A stretch of 64,000 nt of DNA from Methylacidimicrobium sp. AP8 (GCF_903064525.1 NZ_LR797830.1:496001-560000), one strand, 5' to 3'. Positions 41,574-50,992 are shown, numbered from the stretch's first letter. A program made the numbers and translations. The notes: generated by a model from the letters alone, not told the origin.

Positions 41574-44072
41574 TTAGAATTTCCAGGCGACGGTGCCTTG
41601 GATCCAGAAGGGGAGGCCGGCGACGATGCCGCCGTAGTCGTTGGTGCGGTCGGGCATCGAGCCGATGGCATAGGGGAGCCAGTAGTGCTCGTTGGTTAGG
41701 TTGTAGATCCAGAGGGAGAGCTCCCATTGGGGTTGGGAGTAGAAGATTCGGGCGTTGAGGAGGTATTCCCAGGGGATGGCGGTGGCGTAGTTGTAGCCGA
41801 GGAACTGCTGGCTCATGAGGAGGGCGCTCAAGGTTGCTCCGAAGCCCGAATCGGCCTGGTAGGTGACCATGGCGTTGATGACTTGCTGGGGCCAGCCGAT
41901 GAAGGGGTAGTCGCCCGGGGGGTAGCTGGCGTAGTTGTTGAGGGGGAGGTCGGCCCGGAGGGCGAAGGCGGTGGAGTAGGTTTGGGACATGGGCGGGCCA
42001 TAGGGGAGGCCGGACCAGTCTTCGACGCCGCGGGCGAAGAAGTAGCCGGTGCGCATCCACCAGTGGCGATCGGGTTGGTAGGTGAGGTTGGCTTCGAGCC
42101 CGGTGACGGTGGCCGGGGTGGGGGAGACGTCGACGAAGTTGAAGAGGGGGATTTCCTGCGAGAAGCCGGCGAGGGAGGCGTAGAGCTTATTATGGAGGAG
42201 GCTCCACTTGAATCCTCCTTCGAAGAGCTGTTCTTGCAGGTCGAAGAGGCTATTGGGGAGGCCGGTGGGGTAGACGTTGAATCCGCCGACGGCTCCGACG
42301 TTGGCGACATACATCCAGTTGTAGCTGAAGTAGGCGGTCCACCAGGGGTAGATTTTGTAGACCGCACTCGCGTTGACCATAGGGAGCTCCTGGACGGTTT
42401 GGGCTTGGACGAAGAGCTCGGGCGGGGTGCCTGGGGGGGTCTGGCTGGAGACGAAGTAGGTGGTGGCCCGGGCGCCGAAGAGGAGGGAGAGCTTGTCGGT
42501 GATCTGGATGTTGTGCTGGTAGAAGGGGGCGAGGGTCCAGTAGTTGGAGTCGGTGGTTCCGGCGCTTCCGTTGAGGGGCTCGAAGTAGACGCCGGGCATT
42601 CCGGGGATCGGCCACTCTCCGCCGCCCGGGGCGGAGGGGTTGCGGATGAGGGATCGGAAGAAGGCAGTCTGGGTGAAGTTCCAGGTTGTGGGGTTGGTGC
42701 GGAGGATGTCCCAGGCGTTGGCGCTGCCGAAGTAGAGTTCCGATTCGTAGTCGAGGTTGTGCTCGAAGCCCCATTCGACTCCCGCGTCGATCTGGTGTTG
42801 GAGGAGGAGCCCGCCGAGGAGCCCGCTTTCCGTGGATGAGCTATCCTTGGCGGAGCCGATCGGGGTGGCGAACTGGGCGAGGATCTCGGTCCGGTTGTCG
42901 ATTTCGTAATCCCCCATGGCGACTTCGGTGTAGTAGGAGGCGGGAGCGACCACTGCGTTGCGTCCGTAGTAGGCGAAGGTGTTGTTGCGGAGCTGGAGGC
43001 TCTCGTCGATCTGGAGGCGCTGGACGAGCTGGACGAAGCCGGTGTAGGCGAGTCCTTCGGACTCGGGGTTGTTGGCGATCATCCGGCGGCTGATCGGCTC
43101 CAAGGGGCCGGCGTAGGCGGCGAAGCCGGGGTTGTCGACCGTCCCGATCTGGACTTGGGAGACGGGGAGGGAGCCGGTGTTGTAGAGGCCGTTTTGGATA
43201 AGGGCCGTCGTCGGCCGGTTCATCCATTCGAACATGGGGGTGAAATCGTAGGTGCCGAAGTCGGAGTAGAAGTCGACCGAGTAGTTGTCGGTGGGGCGGG
43301 CGCCGAGGGCGAGGTAGACGTTCTGCTGGTCGTTGTGGACGTCGGGCTGGTAGTAGCTTCCGTTCTCGATGCCCATGTAGCTCAAGCGATAGGCGACCTT
43401 GTGCTGCTGATCGACCGGGCCGCCGATGTCGGCGCCCCACATGTAGTTTTGGTACATGCCGGTGGTGTCCCAGACCTGGCCGCGGAAGCGGTCGAAGTAG
43501 GGCTGCTTGGTGATGTAGTTGACCGTTCCGCCGGCCGCCTGCTGCTGGCCGAAGACGGCGTTGGCCGGCCCCTCGGTGATGTCCTCCGACTCGACCATGT
43601 TCCAGTTGAAGGGAGTGAGCACCCCGCCCGCATAGAGGGCTGTCCACTGGATGCCGTTGATGTAGGGCTGCGCGGCCATGCCCCGGACGGAGGGGGCGGC
43701 CATGGTGGCACCGGCGTTTTCGCTGATCGCTCCCGGGACCAGGAAGGCGGTGCTCAGGGGGTCGATGTAGCCTTGGGCGGTCATGCCCGCCGAGCGCATC
43801 AGGGTCTGGTTGACCGGGGTCACCTGCCGCGGGGTGTCGAGGACCGAGAGGTCGAGCCCGTAGACCGAGGAGGTGTCGGCCGGCAGGACGTCCGATGCGG
43901 GGGGAGCCGCCGCCGTCACGGACACTTCGGGCAGCACGGCCGGCGATTGCGGGGCGGCGGCCGACGGTGCAAAGGCCGGCTCCTGTCCGTCGGCCCCGGA
44001 GGGAAGCAGGAAGCAGAGAAAAAGGAGCGCCGCGAAGGGCAAGTCAGGGGAAATCCGCCGCCGGGGCCTCAT
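41574..44072 (-). CDS. TonB-dependent outer membrane receptor, copy B
   Basis: 832 residues, the same architecture and length as copy A. Differences cluster in the plug apex (ISENAGATMAAPSVRG, GIQWTALYAGGVLTPF versus GIQFTALQAGMPLTPF) and in scattered barrel positions. The signal-linker-early-plug region and a ~330-bp barrel segment are identical or nearly so at DNA level. It starts 35 bp downstream of the LptF/G gene and may be read with it. No ribosome site is obvious before ATG 44072. Confidence 0.9.
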   Translation of the reverse strand: MRPRRRISPDLPFAALLFLCFLLPSGADGQEPAFAPSAAAPQSPAVLPEVSVTAAAPPASDVLPADTSSVYGLDLSVLDTPRQVTPVNQTLMRSAGMTAQGYIDPLSTAFLVPGAISENAGATMAAPSVRGMAAQPYINGIQWTALYAGGVLTPFNWNMVESEDITEGPANAVFGQQQAAGGTVNYITKQPYFDRFRGQVWDTTGMYQNYMWGADIGGPVDQQHKVAYRLSYMGIENGSYYQPDVHNDQQNVYLALGARPTDNYSVDFYSDFGTYDFTPMFEWMNRPTTALIQNGLYNTGSLPVSQVQIGTVDNPGFAAYAGPLEPISRRMIANNPESEGLAYTGFVQLVQRLQIDESLQLRNNTFAYYGRNAVVAPASYYTEVAMGDYEIDNRTEILAQFATPIGSAKDSSSTESGLLGGLLLQHQIDAGVEWGFEHNLDYESELYFGSANAWDILRTNPTTWNFTQTAFFRSLIRNPSAPGGGEWPIPGMPGVYFEPLNGSAGTTDSNYWTLAPFYQHNIQITDKLSLLFGARATTYFVSSQTPPGTPPELFVQAQTVQELPMVNASAVYKIYPWWTAYFSYNWMYVANVGAVGGFNVYPTGLPNSLFDLQEQLFEGGFKWSLLHNKLYASLAGFSQEIPLFNFVDVSPTPATVTGLEANLTYQPDRHWWMRTGYFFARGVEDWSGLPYGPPMSQTYSTAFALRADLPLNNYASYPPGDYPFIGWPQQVINAMVTYQADSGFGATLSALLMSQQFLGYNYATAIPWEYLLNARIFYSQPQWELSLWIYNLTNEHYWLPYAIGSMPDRTNDYGGIVAGLPFWIQGTVAWKF

Positions 44073-44106
44073 AAAAGCGAAAAGCGAAATGGATCGGTTG
44101 GCCGGC

Positions 44107-45219
44107 CTATCTCCGAAACGGGCGCGGGAGATCGATGCCGAAGAGGGGCGCTAAGCGGAGGAGACCGAAGATCAAGAAGCCGGCGAGCGGCAGGCTCACG
44201 GCCAAAGGGGCGGGGAGGCGGGAGCCCTGGCCTAGGATGAGGAAGAAGCGGTAAACCAGGAAAAAGGCGATCAGGATGAAGATCGCGTGGAAGACCCCGG
44301 CCGTCGGGTGGCGCCGGTTGAGCCGGGCTCCCTCCGAGAGTCCGAGCAGGAGGAGGACGAAGGCGGAGCACGGCTCGGCGAAGAGGTTGTAGAACTGGAT
44401 CTTGTAAGGGGCCAGCGTGCGCGGAGAAAGTTGTCCCGGGTTGGCGATCAGCTTCCAGAGCTCTCGGGCATCGAGATCCCTGGGCTTGGTCTCGAGGGCG
44501 ACCATACGCTGCGGCGGGGTGTCCCACGCGGGCAGGGCGAGTTCGGGGAAGAGGGTGGAGCTGCGGAAGTTGCCGGCGGCGTCGTAGTCGACTCGATTCA
44601 CGTCGATCAGGGTCCAGTGGCCGTCCTTCCACCGCCCGAGGCGCGCGAAGTATTTTTTTTGATCCGCTCCGAGCACGTTCTGCACGATCACCTCGAGGTT
44701 ACGGGCTTCTTTGGCCCCGAGATCGAGCTCCTGGAAGTACCAGATCCGATGCCGGCCCGCCTCCCGGAAGATCATCCCCCGGACCGAGGTCACGGCGGAG
44801 CGGTTGCCCTTGATCTGCTCCATGATCTGGTCCCGCCTGGCTTGGGAGTTGCCGCCGGGACCGAGCTGGATGGCGAGGAGAGCGACGGTCAGGCCGACGC
44901 CCACGACCAGGAACGGGAGAAAAATGCGGCTCAAGGGGACGCAGCAGCTCTGCATAGCGATGAACTCGCTGTGCCGCTGGAACTGCATCAGGCAATAAAG
45001 GGCGGCGAAGAGCGTGGCCGGGGGTGCTACGATGATCAGCGCGGCCGGCAGGAAGGCGGTGTAGTAGGAGACCACGATCGCCGTCGGGGTCTTGTTGGTG
45101 ATAAAGTCCTCGAGCGAGCCGAAGAGATCGGCCAAAACCAGGAGCGAAAGGAAGCCGACGATCGAGAAGAGAAGGGGCTTCAGAAAGGAGGCATACAAGT
45201 AGCGCGAGAGGATCTTCAC
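44107..45219 (-). CDS. LptF/LptG family LPS transport permease
   Basis: 370 residues. The N-terminal two-helix bundle (ILSRYLYASFLKPLLFSIVG, LPAALIIVAPPATLFAALYC), a periplasmic beta-jellyroll-like middle, and three to four C-terminal helices fit YjgP/YjgQ permeases. QRHSEFIAMQSCCVPLSRIF is the family's conserved coupling loop. With LptB it extracts LPS from the inner membrane. Only one such gene is here; the partner and lptB are elsewhere. GTG start at 45219. It is 40 bp after the haem protein gene and 34 bp before receptor B. Confidence 0.85.
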   Translation of the reverse strand: MKILSRYLYASFLKPLLFSIVGFLSLLVLADLFGSLEDFITNKTPTAIVVSYYTAFLPAALIIVAPPATLFAALYCLMQFQRHSEFIAMQSCCVPLSRIFLPFLVVGVGLTVALLAIQLGPGGNSQARRDQIMEQIKGNRSAVTSVRGMIFREAGRHRIWYFQELDLGAKEARNLEVIVQNVLGADQKKYFARLGRWKDGHWTLIDVNRVDYDAAGNFRSSTLFPELALPAWDTPPQRMVALETKPRDLDARELWKLIANPGQLSPRTLAPYKIQFYNLFAEPCSAFVLLLLGLSEGARLNRRHPTAGVFHAIFILIAFFLVYRFFLILGQGSRLPAPLAVSLPLAGFLIFGLLRLAPLFGIDLPRPFRR

Positions 45220-45259
45220 GGGCTGGCGAGGTCGCGCATGCAGGATAGGGGAACGGGGT

Positions 45260-45883
45260 TCAAGGCAGGTTCACGCCGACGACTACGAGGCCGCGGAAGT
45301 CTCCGTCTTTGTATCCGGTCGCCCGATCCTCCGGGTAGCTTGCGCGGAGCGCGGCTTTGAGGTCCGGCGAAAAGGAGGCCGGATCTCCGTGGCAGGAGAG
45401 GCAGAGGCCGGTGATCCGGATCGGCTGGTAGTAGCGGTAGGTCGTCTTGCCCTCCGCCACCACCTTCTGCAGCAGATCGGGGGGGAGCGGTTCGTGCCGC
45501 GACTCCGCTTCTAGATAAATCCGGAGAGCTTGCTGTTCGACCGGATCAGGCGCATCCGCAGGATTGCGCACGCGGTTGGAGGTGCGCTTGAGCAGAAAAA
45601 TCGCCCCGGGGGGGCGCGCCCGTTCGCGCACCTCGGTAGTAAGCGCCGGCGCTTGGATCCGGCAGACCGAAATCGCGCCGACCGGTCCTCCCTTTGCCAA
45701 GGCTCGGGTGAGCTCCTCGCGGATCGTCGTCAGGAGCGTCTGCGCGACCGGTTTTGCGATCGCCCGGATCCGTTCGCTCTCCGCAAGCGTCGGCTGCTCG
45801 ACGATCGGCTGGGTGGTTTGGGCGGAAGACCTCTCGACCCCGAAAAGGAGGAGGGCGAGGAAGGTCGGAAGAAGTAGGTTCAT
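45260..45883 (-). CDS. Tll0287-like (DUF3365) c-type haem protein
   Basis: 208 residues. Signal peptide (LLLPTFLALLLFGVERSSAQ), then a helical DUF3365/Tll0287-like domain (GGPVGAISVCRIQAPALTTE, LLKRTSNRVRNPADAPDPVE) and a single c-type haem site CLSCHGD near residue 166, ending KDGDFRGLVVVGVNLP. The family resembles PAS-like haem sensors. Being periplasmic, it may be an electron carrier or a redox/gas-sensing subunit. It heads the lptF/G-receptor run on the minus strand. Confidence 0.8.
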   Translation of the reverse strand: MNLLLPTFLALLLFGVERSSAQTTQPIVEQPTLAESERIRAIAKPVAQTLLTTIREELTRALAKGGPVGAISVCRIQAPALTTEVRERARPPGAIFLLKRTSNRVRNPADAPDPVEQQALRIYLEAESRHEPLPPDLLQKVVAEGKTTYRYYQPIRITGLCLSCHGDPASFSPDLKAALRASYPEDRATGYKDGDFRGLVVVGVNLP

Positions 45884-46075
45884 GCGCGACCTCGCGGGGT
45901 GCCCGATTGAAGTGTGCCTTGCTTCCGGCCGCAGGAAAAGAAAAACGAAGCGCCGCGGCGCCTGGAAGCCGACGGAGGTCGGCACTTGCCTTCCGCGCTC
46001 CGCGGGCCGATAACGGTGCTGCGCCGGCAAGCCGAGGATCGTCCGGGCGACAAGAAGAGGAGGAAGGGGAGGATC

Positions 46076-46819
46076 GTGGGGGCGAAAAGAGAGGCAACCG
46101 GAATCCTGGCGGTCGTCATGCTCTGGATCGCCCTCGGGACGGGCCGCTCCTGGGCGTGGGATCTTCAGAATAGCGTGGTGCAAGCGGCCGAAATCATCCG
46201 CAGCTTCCGGTCGCTGCCCGAGGAGGAGATCCCGCCGGCAGTCTTCCGCAATGCCAAGGGCTTCGCCATCCTCACGGTGATCAAGGCGGGCTTTCTGGTC
46301 AGCGCCCGCGGAGGCCGGGGCTTGGTGATCGCGCGGACAGACGGCGGCTGGTCCGGGCCTTCCGCGATCGCTACCGGCGGCCTCGGGTTCGGCTTCCAGG
46401 TGGGTGCCAACCTGACCGACTTCGTGCTCGTCCTGAATACCCGGGAGGCCATCCTGGCCTTCGCGCACGGCGGCAACGTGACCCTGGGCGGCAGCATCAG
46501 CGCGGCGGCAGGCCCGGTGGGCCGGACCGCCGAGGGATCGGTGACCCCATTTGCCGCGGTGTATACCTATAGCCGCAGCCAGGGAATCTTCGGAGGGCTG
46601 TCGCTCGAAGGGACGGTGATCGCCGAGGCTCCGGAGACCAATCGGCAGTACTACGGGCGGGAGGTGAGCCCCGAGGAAATCCTGACGGGGAAGGTTCGGC
46701 CCCCTGCGAAGGCGAGGGTTCTTATCCAAGAGCTCGAGAAGCCCTATAGCGGTGGTCCGGCCGAGAAGAGCGGCAAAAAGAGCCGCACGGAGTCGGACGA
46801 GCCGCTGCCGAGCGATTAG
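46076..46819 (+). CDS. SYLF-domain lipid-binding protein (Ysc84 family)
   Basis: About 247 residues. GTG start at 46076 is preceded by aggggagg, and a signal peptide follows (ILAVVMLWIALGTGRSWAWD). The SYLF domain spans FRNAKGFAILTVIKAGFLVS, GWSGPSAIATGGLGFGFQVG, LVLNTREAILAFAHGGNVTL and AVYTYSRSQGIFGGLSLEGT, then RQYYGREVSPEEILTG. It binds phosphoinositides in eukaryotes; in bacteria it is a secreted envelope protein of unknown role. It precedes the TolC-type gene by about 115 bp. Confidence 0.87.
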   Translation: MGAKREATGILAVVMLWIALGTGRSWAWDLQNSVVQAAEIIRSFRSLPEEEIPPAVFRNAKGFAILTVIKAGFLVSARGGRGLVIARTDGGWSGPSAIATGGLGFGFQVGANLTDFVLVLNTREAILAFAHGGNVTLGGSISAAAGPVGRTAEGSVTPFAAVYTYSRSQGIFGGLSLEGTVIAEAPETNRQYYGREVSPEEILTGKVRPPAKARVLIQELEKPYSGGPAEKSGKKSRTESDEPLPSD

Positions 46820-46933
46820 GAGCGGTGGGAGCGGGCCGCCGGAAGAAAGATCCCCGGGCGGACCGGGAGGGCCGGCGCATTGGAGAAAAGCGGGAGCTGC
46901 GGGCGAAGGACCGAAGAGAGGGGGAACCCGCCG

Positions 46934-48319
46934 GTGAGGAGACGGTTTCCGGCGCATGGAGGAGGTTGCGGCCGAAGCGGTTCGGCCGCGAAGGCCGGTG
47001 AAGTTGCCGCGGGGCTCCTGCGGGTTTGCCGGGTTCTTGTCCTGCTCGGCTTCTTGACTCCAGCCCCGGGCCATGCCGAGGACCTGCTCGAGGTCTTTCG
47101 GCAGGCGGCGAGAACCGATCCCCTCCTGGCACGGGAGAAAGACCTCCTGAACGCAAACTCGGCGGGGATTTCGGCGGCCCGCTGGGCGCTCGGACCGAAG
47201 ATGCAGGCTTACGGCGGAGCGGGGGTCGCAAGCCTCAATCTCTCCTTTGGGAACGCTTTCAGCCTCGCGACCGGCACGACCGCCGAATACTACACCGTGC
47301 TGCTGACGCAACCACTTCTCGACGGGCAGAGCATCGCGGCATTGCGGGTCGCGAAGTCGCAAGCACAGGCGCAGCATGCGATGGTTCTTTACCAGGAACA
47401 GCAGATGATCCTCCGGGTCGTCCAGGCCTATCTGACCGTGCTTCAGGCCGAAGCCAACCAGCGGGTGGCCGCCGAGCAGCGGGAGCTTTTTCAGAGCGTC
47501 TGGAAGCAGGCGACCGCCTTTCTCGCCGTCGGGCGGGGCGATGTCATCGCCGCTTCGGAAGCGAAGGCTCGCTTCGACGCGGCGGAATCGAACTTGACGA
47601 CGGCGACCAATGCGGTCGGAATTGCCCGAAAGGTCTTGGAACGGATCACGCACGGCCCGGTCGGAAAGCTCGCGGACGTGGGGGAGATCCAGCCGCTCGG
47701 ACCGCAACCGGATCAGATCGATATTTGGACCAAAACCGCGGTCGACAATCAGCCGCTTCTCCATCAAGCCCGCTCCCTTCTGGCGGCGGCGGTCCAGCAG
47801 ATCGAGCAGAACCGGCGCGCGCAATGGCCCGTGCTCTCCGTGGTGGGGTCGTCGGCGGCGCTCGGGGTGAACGCGGTGCCGCTCAACATCCAGTCCGAAG
47901 CGGGCTTCCTTACGCTTTCGGTTCCGTTCTTCGACGGCCAAATCGGCGCTCGGGTCAAGCAGGCGAAGGCCCAGGCGCGGGCGAGCCAGCGGTATCTCGA
48001 TAACGCCATCGATCAGGTCAAGCTCGACACCGAGGAGGCCTTTTTAAACTTGCAGAGCAGTGTTTCGCAGCTGCAAAGCGCGGCAACCGCCGTGGAGTCG
48101 GCGAAAACGAGCTTGGACGGGACCCGGAAGGGTTACGAGATCGGAACCCGTTCCGTCGTCGACCTGCTCACCGTGATCACCGACTACGGCAGCGCGCGGA
48201 GGGACTATTACGTCGCCCTCTACAACCATCTGCTCGATCGAGTGCAATTGAAGGGAGCGGCAGGGGTGCTCACGGTGGAGGACATCCGTGCCCTGAACGA
48301 TCTGCTCCGGAAGCGGTGA
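46934..48319 (+). CDS. TolC-family outer membrane efflux protein
   Basis: About 461 residues with the start proposed at GTG 46934 (other starts possible, TTG 46880). A signal-like helix (RVCRVLVLLGFLTPAPGHAE) is followed by two OEP repeats of long coiled coils: LFQSVWKQATAFLAVGRGDV, ASEAKARFDAAESNLTTATN, and the second half AVESAKTSLDGTRKGYEIGT then SVVDLLTVITDYGSARRDY. It forms the outer-membrane tunnel of the exporter encoded by the next four genes, all on the same strand with short gaps. Confidence 0.87.
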   Translation: MRRRFPAHGGGCGRSGSAAKAGEVAAGLLRVCRVLVLLGFLTPAPGHAEDLLEVFRQAARTDPLLAREKDLLNANSAGISAARWALGPKMQAYGGAGVASLNLSFGNAFSLATGTTAEYYTVLLTQPLLDGQSIAALRVAKSQAQAQHAMVLYQEQQMILRVVQAYLTVLQAEANQRVAAEQRELFQSVWKQATAFLAVGRGDVIAASEAKARFDAAESNLTTATNAVGIARKVLERITHGPVGKLADVGEIQPLGPQPDQIDIWTKTAVDNQPLLHQARSLLAAAVQQIEQNRRAQWPVLSVVGSSAALGVNAVPLNIQSEAGFLTLSVPFFDGQIGARVKQAKAQARASQRYLDNAIDQVKLDTEEAFLNLQSSVSQLQSAATAVESAKTSLDGTRKGYEIGTRSVVDLLTVITDYGSARRDYYVALYNHLLDRVQLKGAAGVLTVEDIRALNDLLRKR

Positions 48320-48325
48320 AGGGGG

Positions 48326-49240
48326 ATGATGGCGGACCATCCGGTGACGAAAAAGGCAGAGTTCCCGAGTCGCAAGCGGATGTTCCTGAGGCTGGCTCTG
48401 CTCGCGGTCGCCGTCCTGGCCGCCGCCGTCTTCTTCTGGTGGCGTGCCGGGCTGGAAGCCAAGGAATGGCTTGTCTTCTACGGGAACATCGACATTCGCG
48501 AAATCCAATTGGCGTTCTACGACGAAGGCCGCATCGAGCGGATGTTCGTCCGGGAAGGCGACCGGATCCGGAAAGGCCAGGTCCTGGCCGAATTAGATCT
48601 CTCGCGCCTGGAGGATGCCGTGCGCAAGGCCGAGGCGACCGTGCGCGTGGATCAGGCGGCTCTGGAGAACGCCGAAATCACCTATCGGCGCACCGAGGCG
48701 TTGGCCAAGGACCGATACGTCTCCCTCCAGGAACGGGACAACGCGGTTGCCGCACTGAAGGAGGCCCGGGATCGACTAAAAGCCGACGAAGCGGCGCTCG
48801 TCCTCGCTCGGAGGCAGCTTCAGGACGGGAAGCTCGTGGCGCCCAAGGACGGGGTGATCGAAGTGCGGATTTTGGAGCCCGGGGACATGGTGACGCCGCA
48901 GGCCCCGGTCTTCACGGTAGCTCTCGACAATCCGGTTTGGGCCCGCGTCTACGTGCCCGAGCCGGACCTGGGCAAGATCTTTCCGGGAATGCGGGCCGAG
49001 ATTTACACCGACAGCTATCCGGGACAGGCCTTTTCCGGATGGATCGGGTATATTTCCCCCACGGCGGAATTTACGCCCAAGAACGTCGAAACTCCGCAGC
49101 TGCGGACGCGGCTCGTCTACGAGGTGCGCGTCTATGCCTGCAATCCGGATCACCGGCTCCGCCTGGGAATGCCGACGACGGTGAAGATTCGCCGAAGCCA
49201 GCCCTATCCGCCGCCCCCGCCTCCATGCGGCTTGGATTGA
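48326..49240 (+). CDS. HlyD/YbhG-family periplasmic adaptor
   Basis: 304 residues. An N-terminal membrane helix (MFLRLALLAVAVLAAAVFFW) is followed by a lipoyl half (GRIERMFVREGDRIRKGQVL), a coiled-coil hairpin (about 95-155) and the second lipoyl half (VAPKDGVIEVRILEPGDMVT). The beta-barrel region VWARVYVPEPDLGKIFPGM comes last. It links the ABC permeases to TolC. It starts 6 bp after the TolC gene stop and ends 6 bp before the ATPase gene. Confidence 0.88.
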   Translation: MMADHPVTKKAEFPSRKRMFLRLALLAVAVLAAAVFFWWRAGLEAKEWLVFYGNIDIREIQLAFYDEGRIERMFVREGDRIRKGQVLAELDLSRLEDAVRKAEATVRVDQAALENAEITYRRTEALAKDRYVSLQERDNAVAALKEARDRLKADEAALVLARRQLQDGKLVAPKDGVIEVRILEPGDMVTPQAPVFTVALDNPVWARVYVPEPDLGKIFPGMRAEIYTDSYPGQAFSGWIGYISPTAEFTPKNVETPQLRTRLVYEVRVYACNPDHRLRLGMPTTVKIRRSQPYPPPPPPCGLD

Positions 49241-49246
49241 CCCGAA

Positions 49247-50992
49247 ATGAGCGGATCGCCCTGCATTTCCCTGGAGGGAATTGCCAAGCGCTTCGGAAAA
49301 GGAGCGAAGAGCGTCGTGGCGCTCGAGGGAATCTCGGTGGAGATCGCTTCCGGCCGGATCACGGGATTGGTCGGACCGGACGGTGCCGGGAAGACCACAC
49401 TTTTGCGGATCGTCACGGGCCTGCTCCGGCCCGACGCAGGGCGGGTCACGGTCCTGGGGCTGGATCCCGGCCGGCAGCAGCAGGAGCTGGCCTCATGGCT
49501 CGGGTACATGCCTCAGCGGTTCGGTCTCTACGAGGATCTGACCGTCGCCGAAAATCTTGAACTTTATGCCGATCTGCAAGGCGCGCCGAAATCGGCGCGG
49601 GCGGCTCGCTTCTCCGAGCTTTTGCACATGGCCGGCTTGGCTTCCTTCACCGACCGGTTGGCGGGCCGCCTTTCCGGAGGGATGAAGCAGAAGCTGGGAC
49701 TGGTCTGCACGCTCTTGGGGCGGCCGAGGCTTCTGCTTTTGGACGAGCCGACGGTAGGCGTCGATCCCCTTTCCCGGCGGGAGCTCTGGGCCATTCTCTT
49801 CCGGCTGCGGGAGGAGATGGGCCTCTCGATCTTCGTGAGCACCTCCTACCTCGAAGAAGCCGAGCTTTGCCAGCAGGTGATCCTATTGTCCAAGGGAAAG
49901 CTCTTGAGCGTGGGGGAGCCCGCGGCGATCGCCGCCCGCGCCGCCGGAAGGACGTTCCGCGTCGAGTCGAACGGGCTCGGGCCGCGGCCCCTCCATTCCC
50001 GGCTTGCGCGGATTCCCGGCATCTTGAGCTCCTCGATCGAAGGGAGCGGGGTCCGGGTCCTCATGGCGGACGGTTCGCTTGTGGGACGGCTGGAGGCAAG
50101 CGGGTTGGGCGGCTATCGGGCGGAGCCGGCCGCGCCCCGGTTTTCGGACGGATTCCTGGCCGCCCTCGGCGAGAAGCAGGAGGGCCGGAACAAGTCGCGC
50201 GCGCCCGGGACGGCTTCGATGGACCATCCCGCCCGAGCGGGGGAGGAGATGATCGTCGTGCGGGATCTTTCCCGGTTCTTCGGCACGTTTGAGGCGGTGA
50301 AGAAGATCAGCTTTCAGGTGCGGGCCGGAGAGGTCTTCGGGCTTCTCGGACCCAACGGCGCCGGGAAGTCGACGACCTTTCGCATGCTCTGCGGGCTGCT
50401 TCCCCCTTCGTCCGGCGTCGCCCGGGTGGCCGGCGTCGACCTCCGAACCGGAGCGGCCTCGGCACGGGCCCGGATCGGGTATGTGGCGCAAAAATTCTCG
50501 CTCTACGGCTCTCTGACGGTCCGGCAGAACATGCAATTTTTTGCCAGGGCCTACGGTCTGTCGCCGAAGGCGCAGACCGAACGGATCGGCTGGGCGGAAG
50601 AGGAGTTCGAGCTGGCGCCGTACCGCGACGCGAGCGCGGAAGAGCTTCCCCTGGGCTTCAAGCAGAGGCTGGCTCTCGCCTGCGCGCTCTTGCACGAGCC
50701 CGACGTGCTTTTCCTGGACGAGCCGACGTCGGGTATGGACCCGTTCGCTCGCGAGGAGCTCTGGCTGAGGATCGGGGAAATGGCGCAGAAAGGGGTCACG
50801 GTGCTGATCACGACCCATCATCTGGAAGAAGCGGAGTTTTGCGATCGGCTGATCATTATCGCCGAAGGGCGCATCCTCGCCGAAGGAACTCCCGGCGATA
50901 TCAAGGCGCCGTTTCGCACGGCGCAAACACCGGAGCCTTCGATGGAAGAGGCTTTTGTCCGCCTGATCGAACGGAGCAGGGGGGAGGGATGA
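49247..50992 (+). CDS. ABC transporter ATP-binding protein, fused double NBD (YbhF-like)
   Basis: 581 residues with two nucleotide-binding domains. NBD1: GPDGAGKTT, LSGGMKQKL, LLLLDEPTVGVDP. NBD2 (from about residue 335): GPNGAGKST, signature LPLGFKQRL in place of LSGGxxQ, LFLDEPTSGMDP, and TTHHLEEAEF. The divergent second signature suggests one degenerate ATP site, as in YbhF. It energises the two permeases that follow. It overlaps the first permease gene as ATGA (50989-50992). Confidence 0.92.
   Translation: MSGSPCISLEGIAKRFGKGAKSVVALEGISVEIASGRITGLVGPDGAGKTTLLRIVTGLLRPDAGRVTVLGLDPGRQQQELASWLGYMPQRFGLYEDLTVAENLELYADLQGAPKSARAARFSELLHMAGLASFTDRLAGRLSGGMKQKLGLVCTLLGRPRLLLLDEPTVGVDPLSRRELWAILFRLREEMGLSIFVSTSYLEEAELCQQVILLSKGKLLSVGEPAAIAARAAGRTFRVESNGLGPRPLHSRLARIPGILSSSIEGSGVRVLMADGSLVGRLEASGLGGYRAEPAAPRFSDGFLAALGEKQEGRNKSRAPGTASMDHPARAGEEMIVVRDLSRFFGTFEAVKKISFQVRAGEVFGLLGPNGAGKSTTFRMLCGLLPPSSGVARVAGVDLRTGAASARARIGYVAQKFSLYGSLTVRQNMQFFARAYGLSPKAQTERIGWAEEEFELAPYRDASAEELPLGFKQRLALACALLHEPDVLFLDEPTSGMDPFAREELWLRIGEMAQKGVTVLITTHHLEEAEFCDRLIIIAEGRILAEGTPGDIKAPFRTAQTPEPSMEEAFVRLIERSRGEG

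Noticed and set aside
45884-47941. Very long minus-strand frame opposite the SYLF and TolC genes
   Set aside because: High GC keeps antisense frames open. Only the last 208 residues, starting at the ATG at 45883, encode a recognisable protein.
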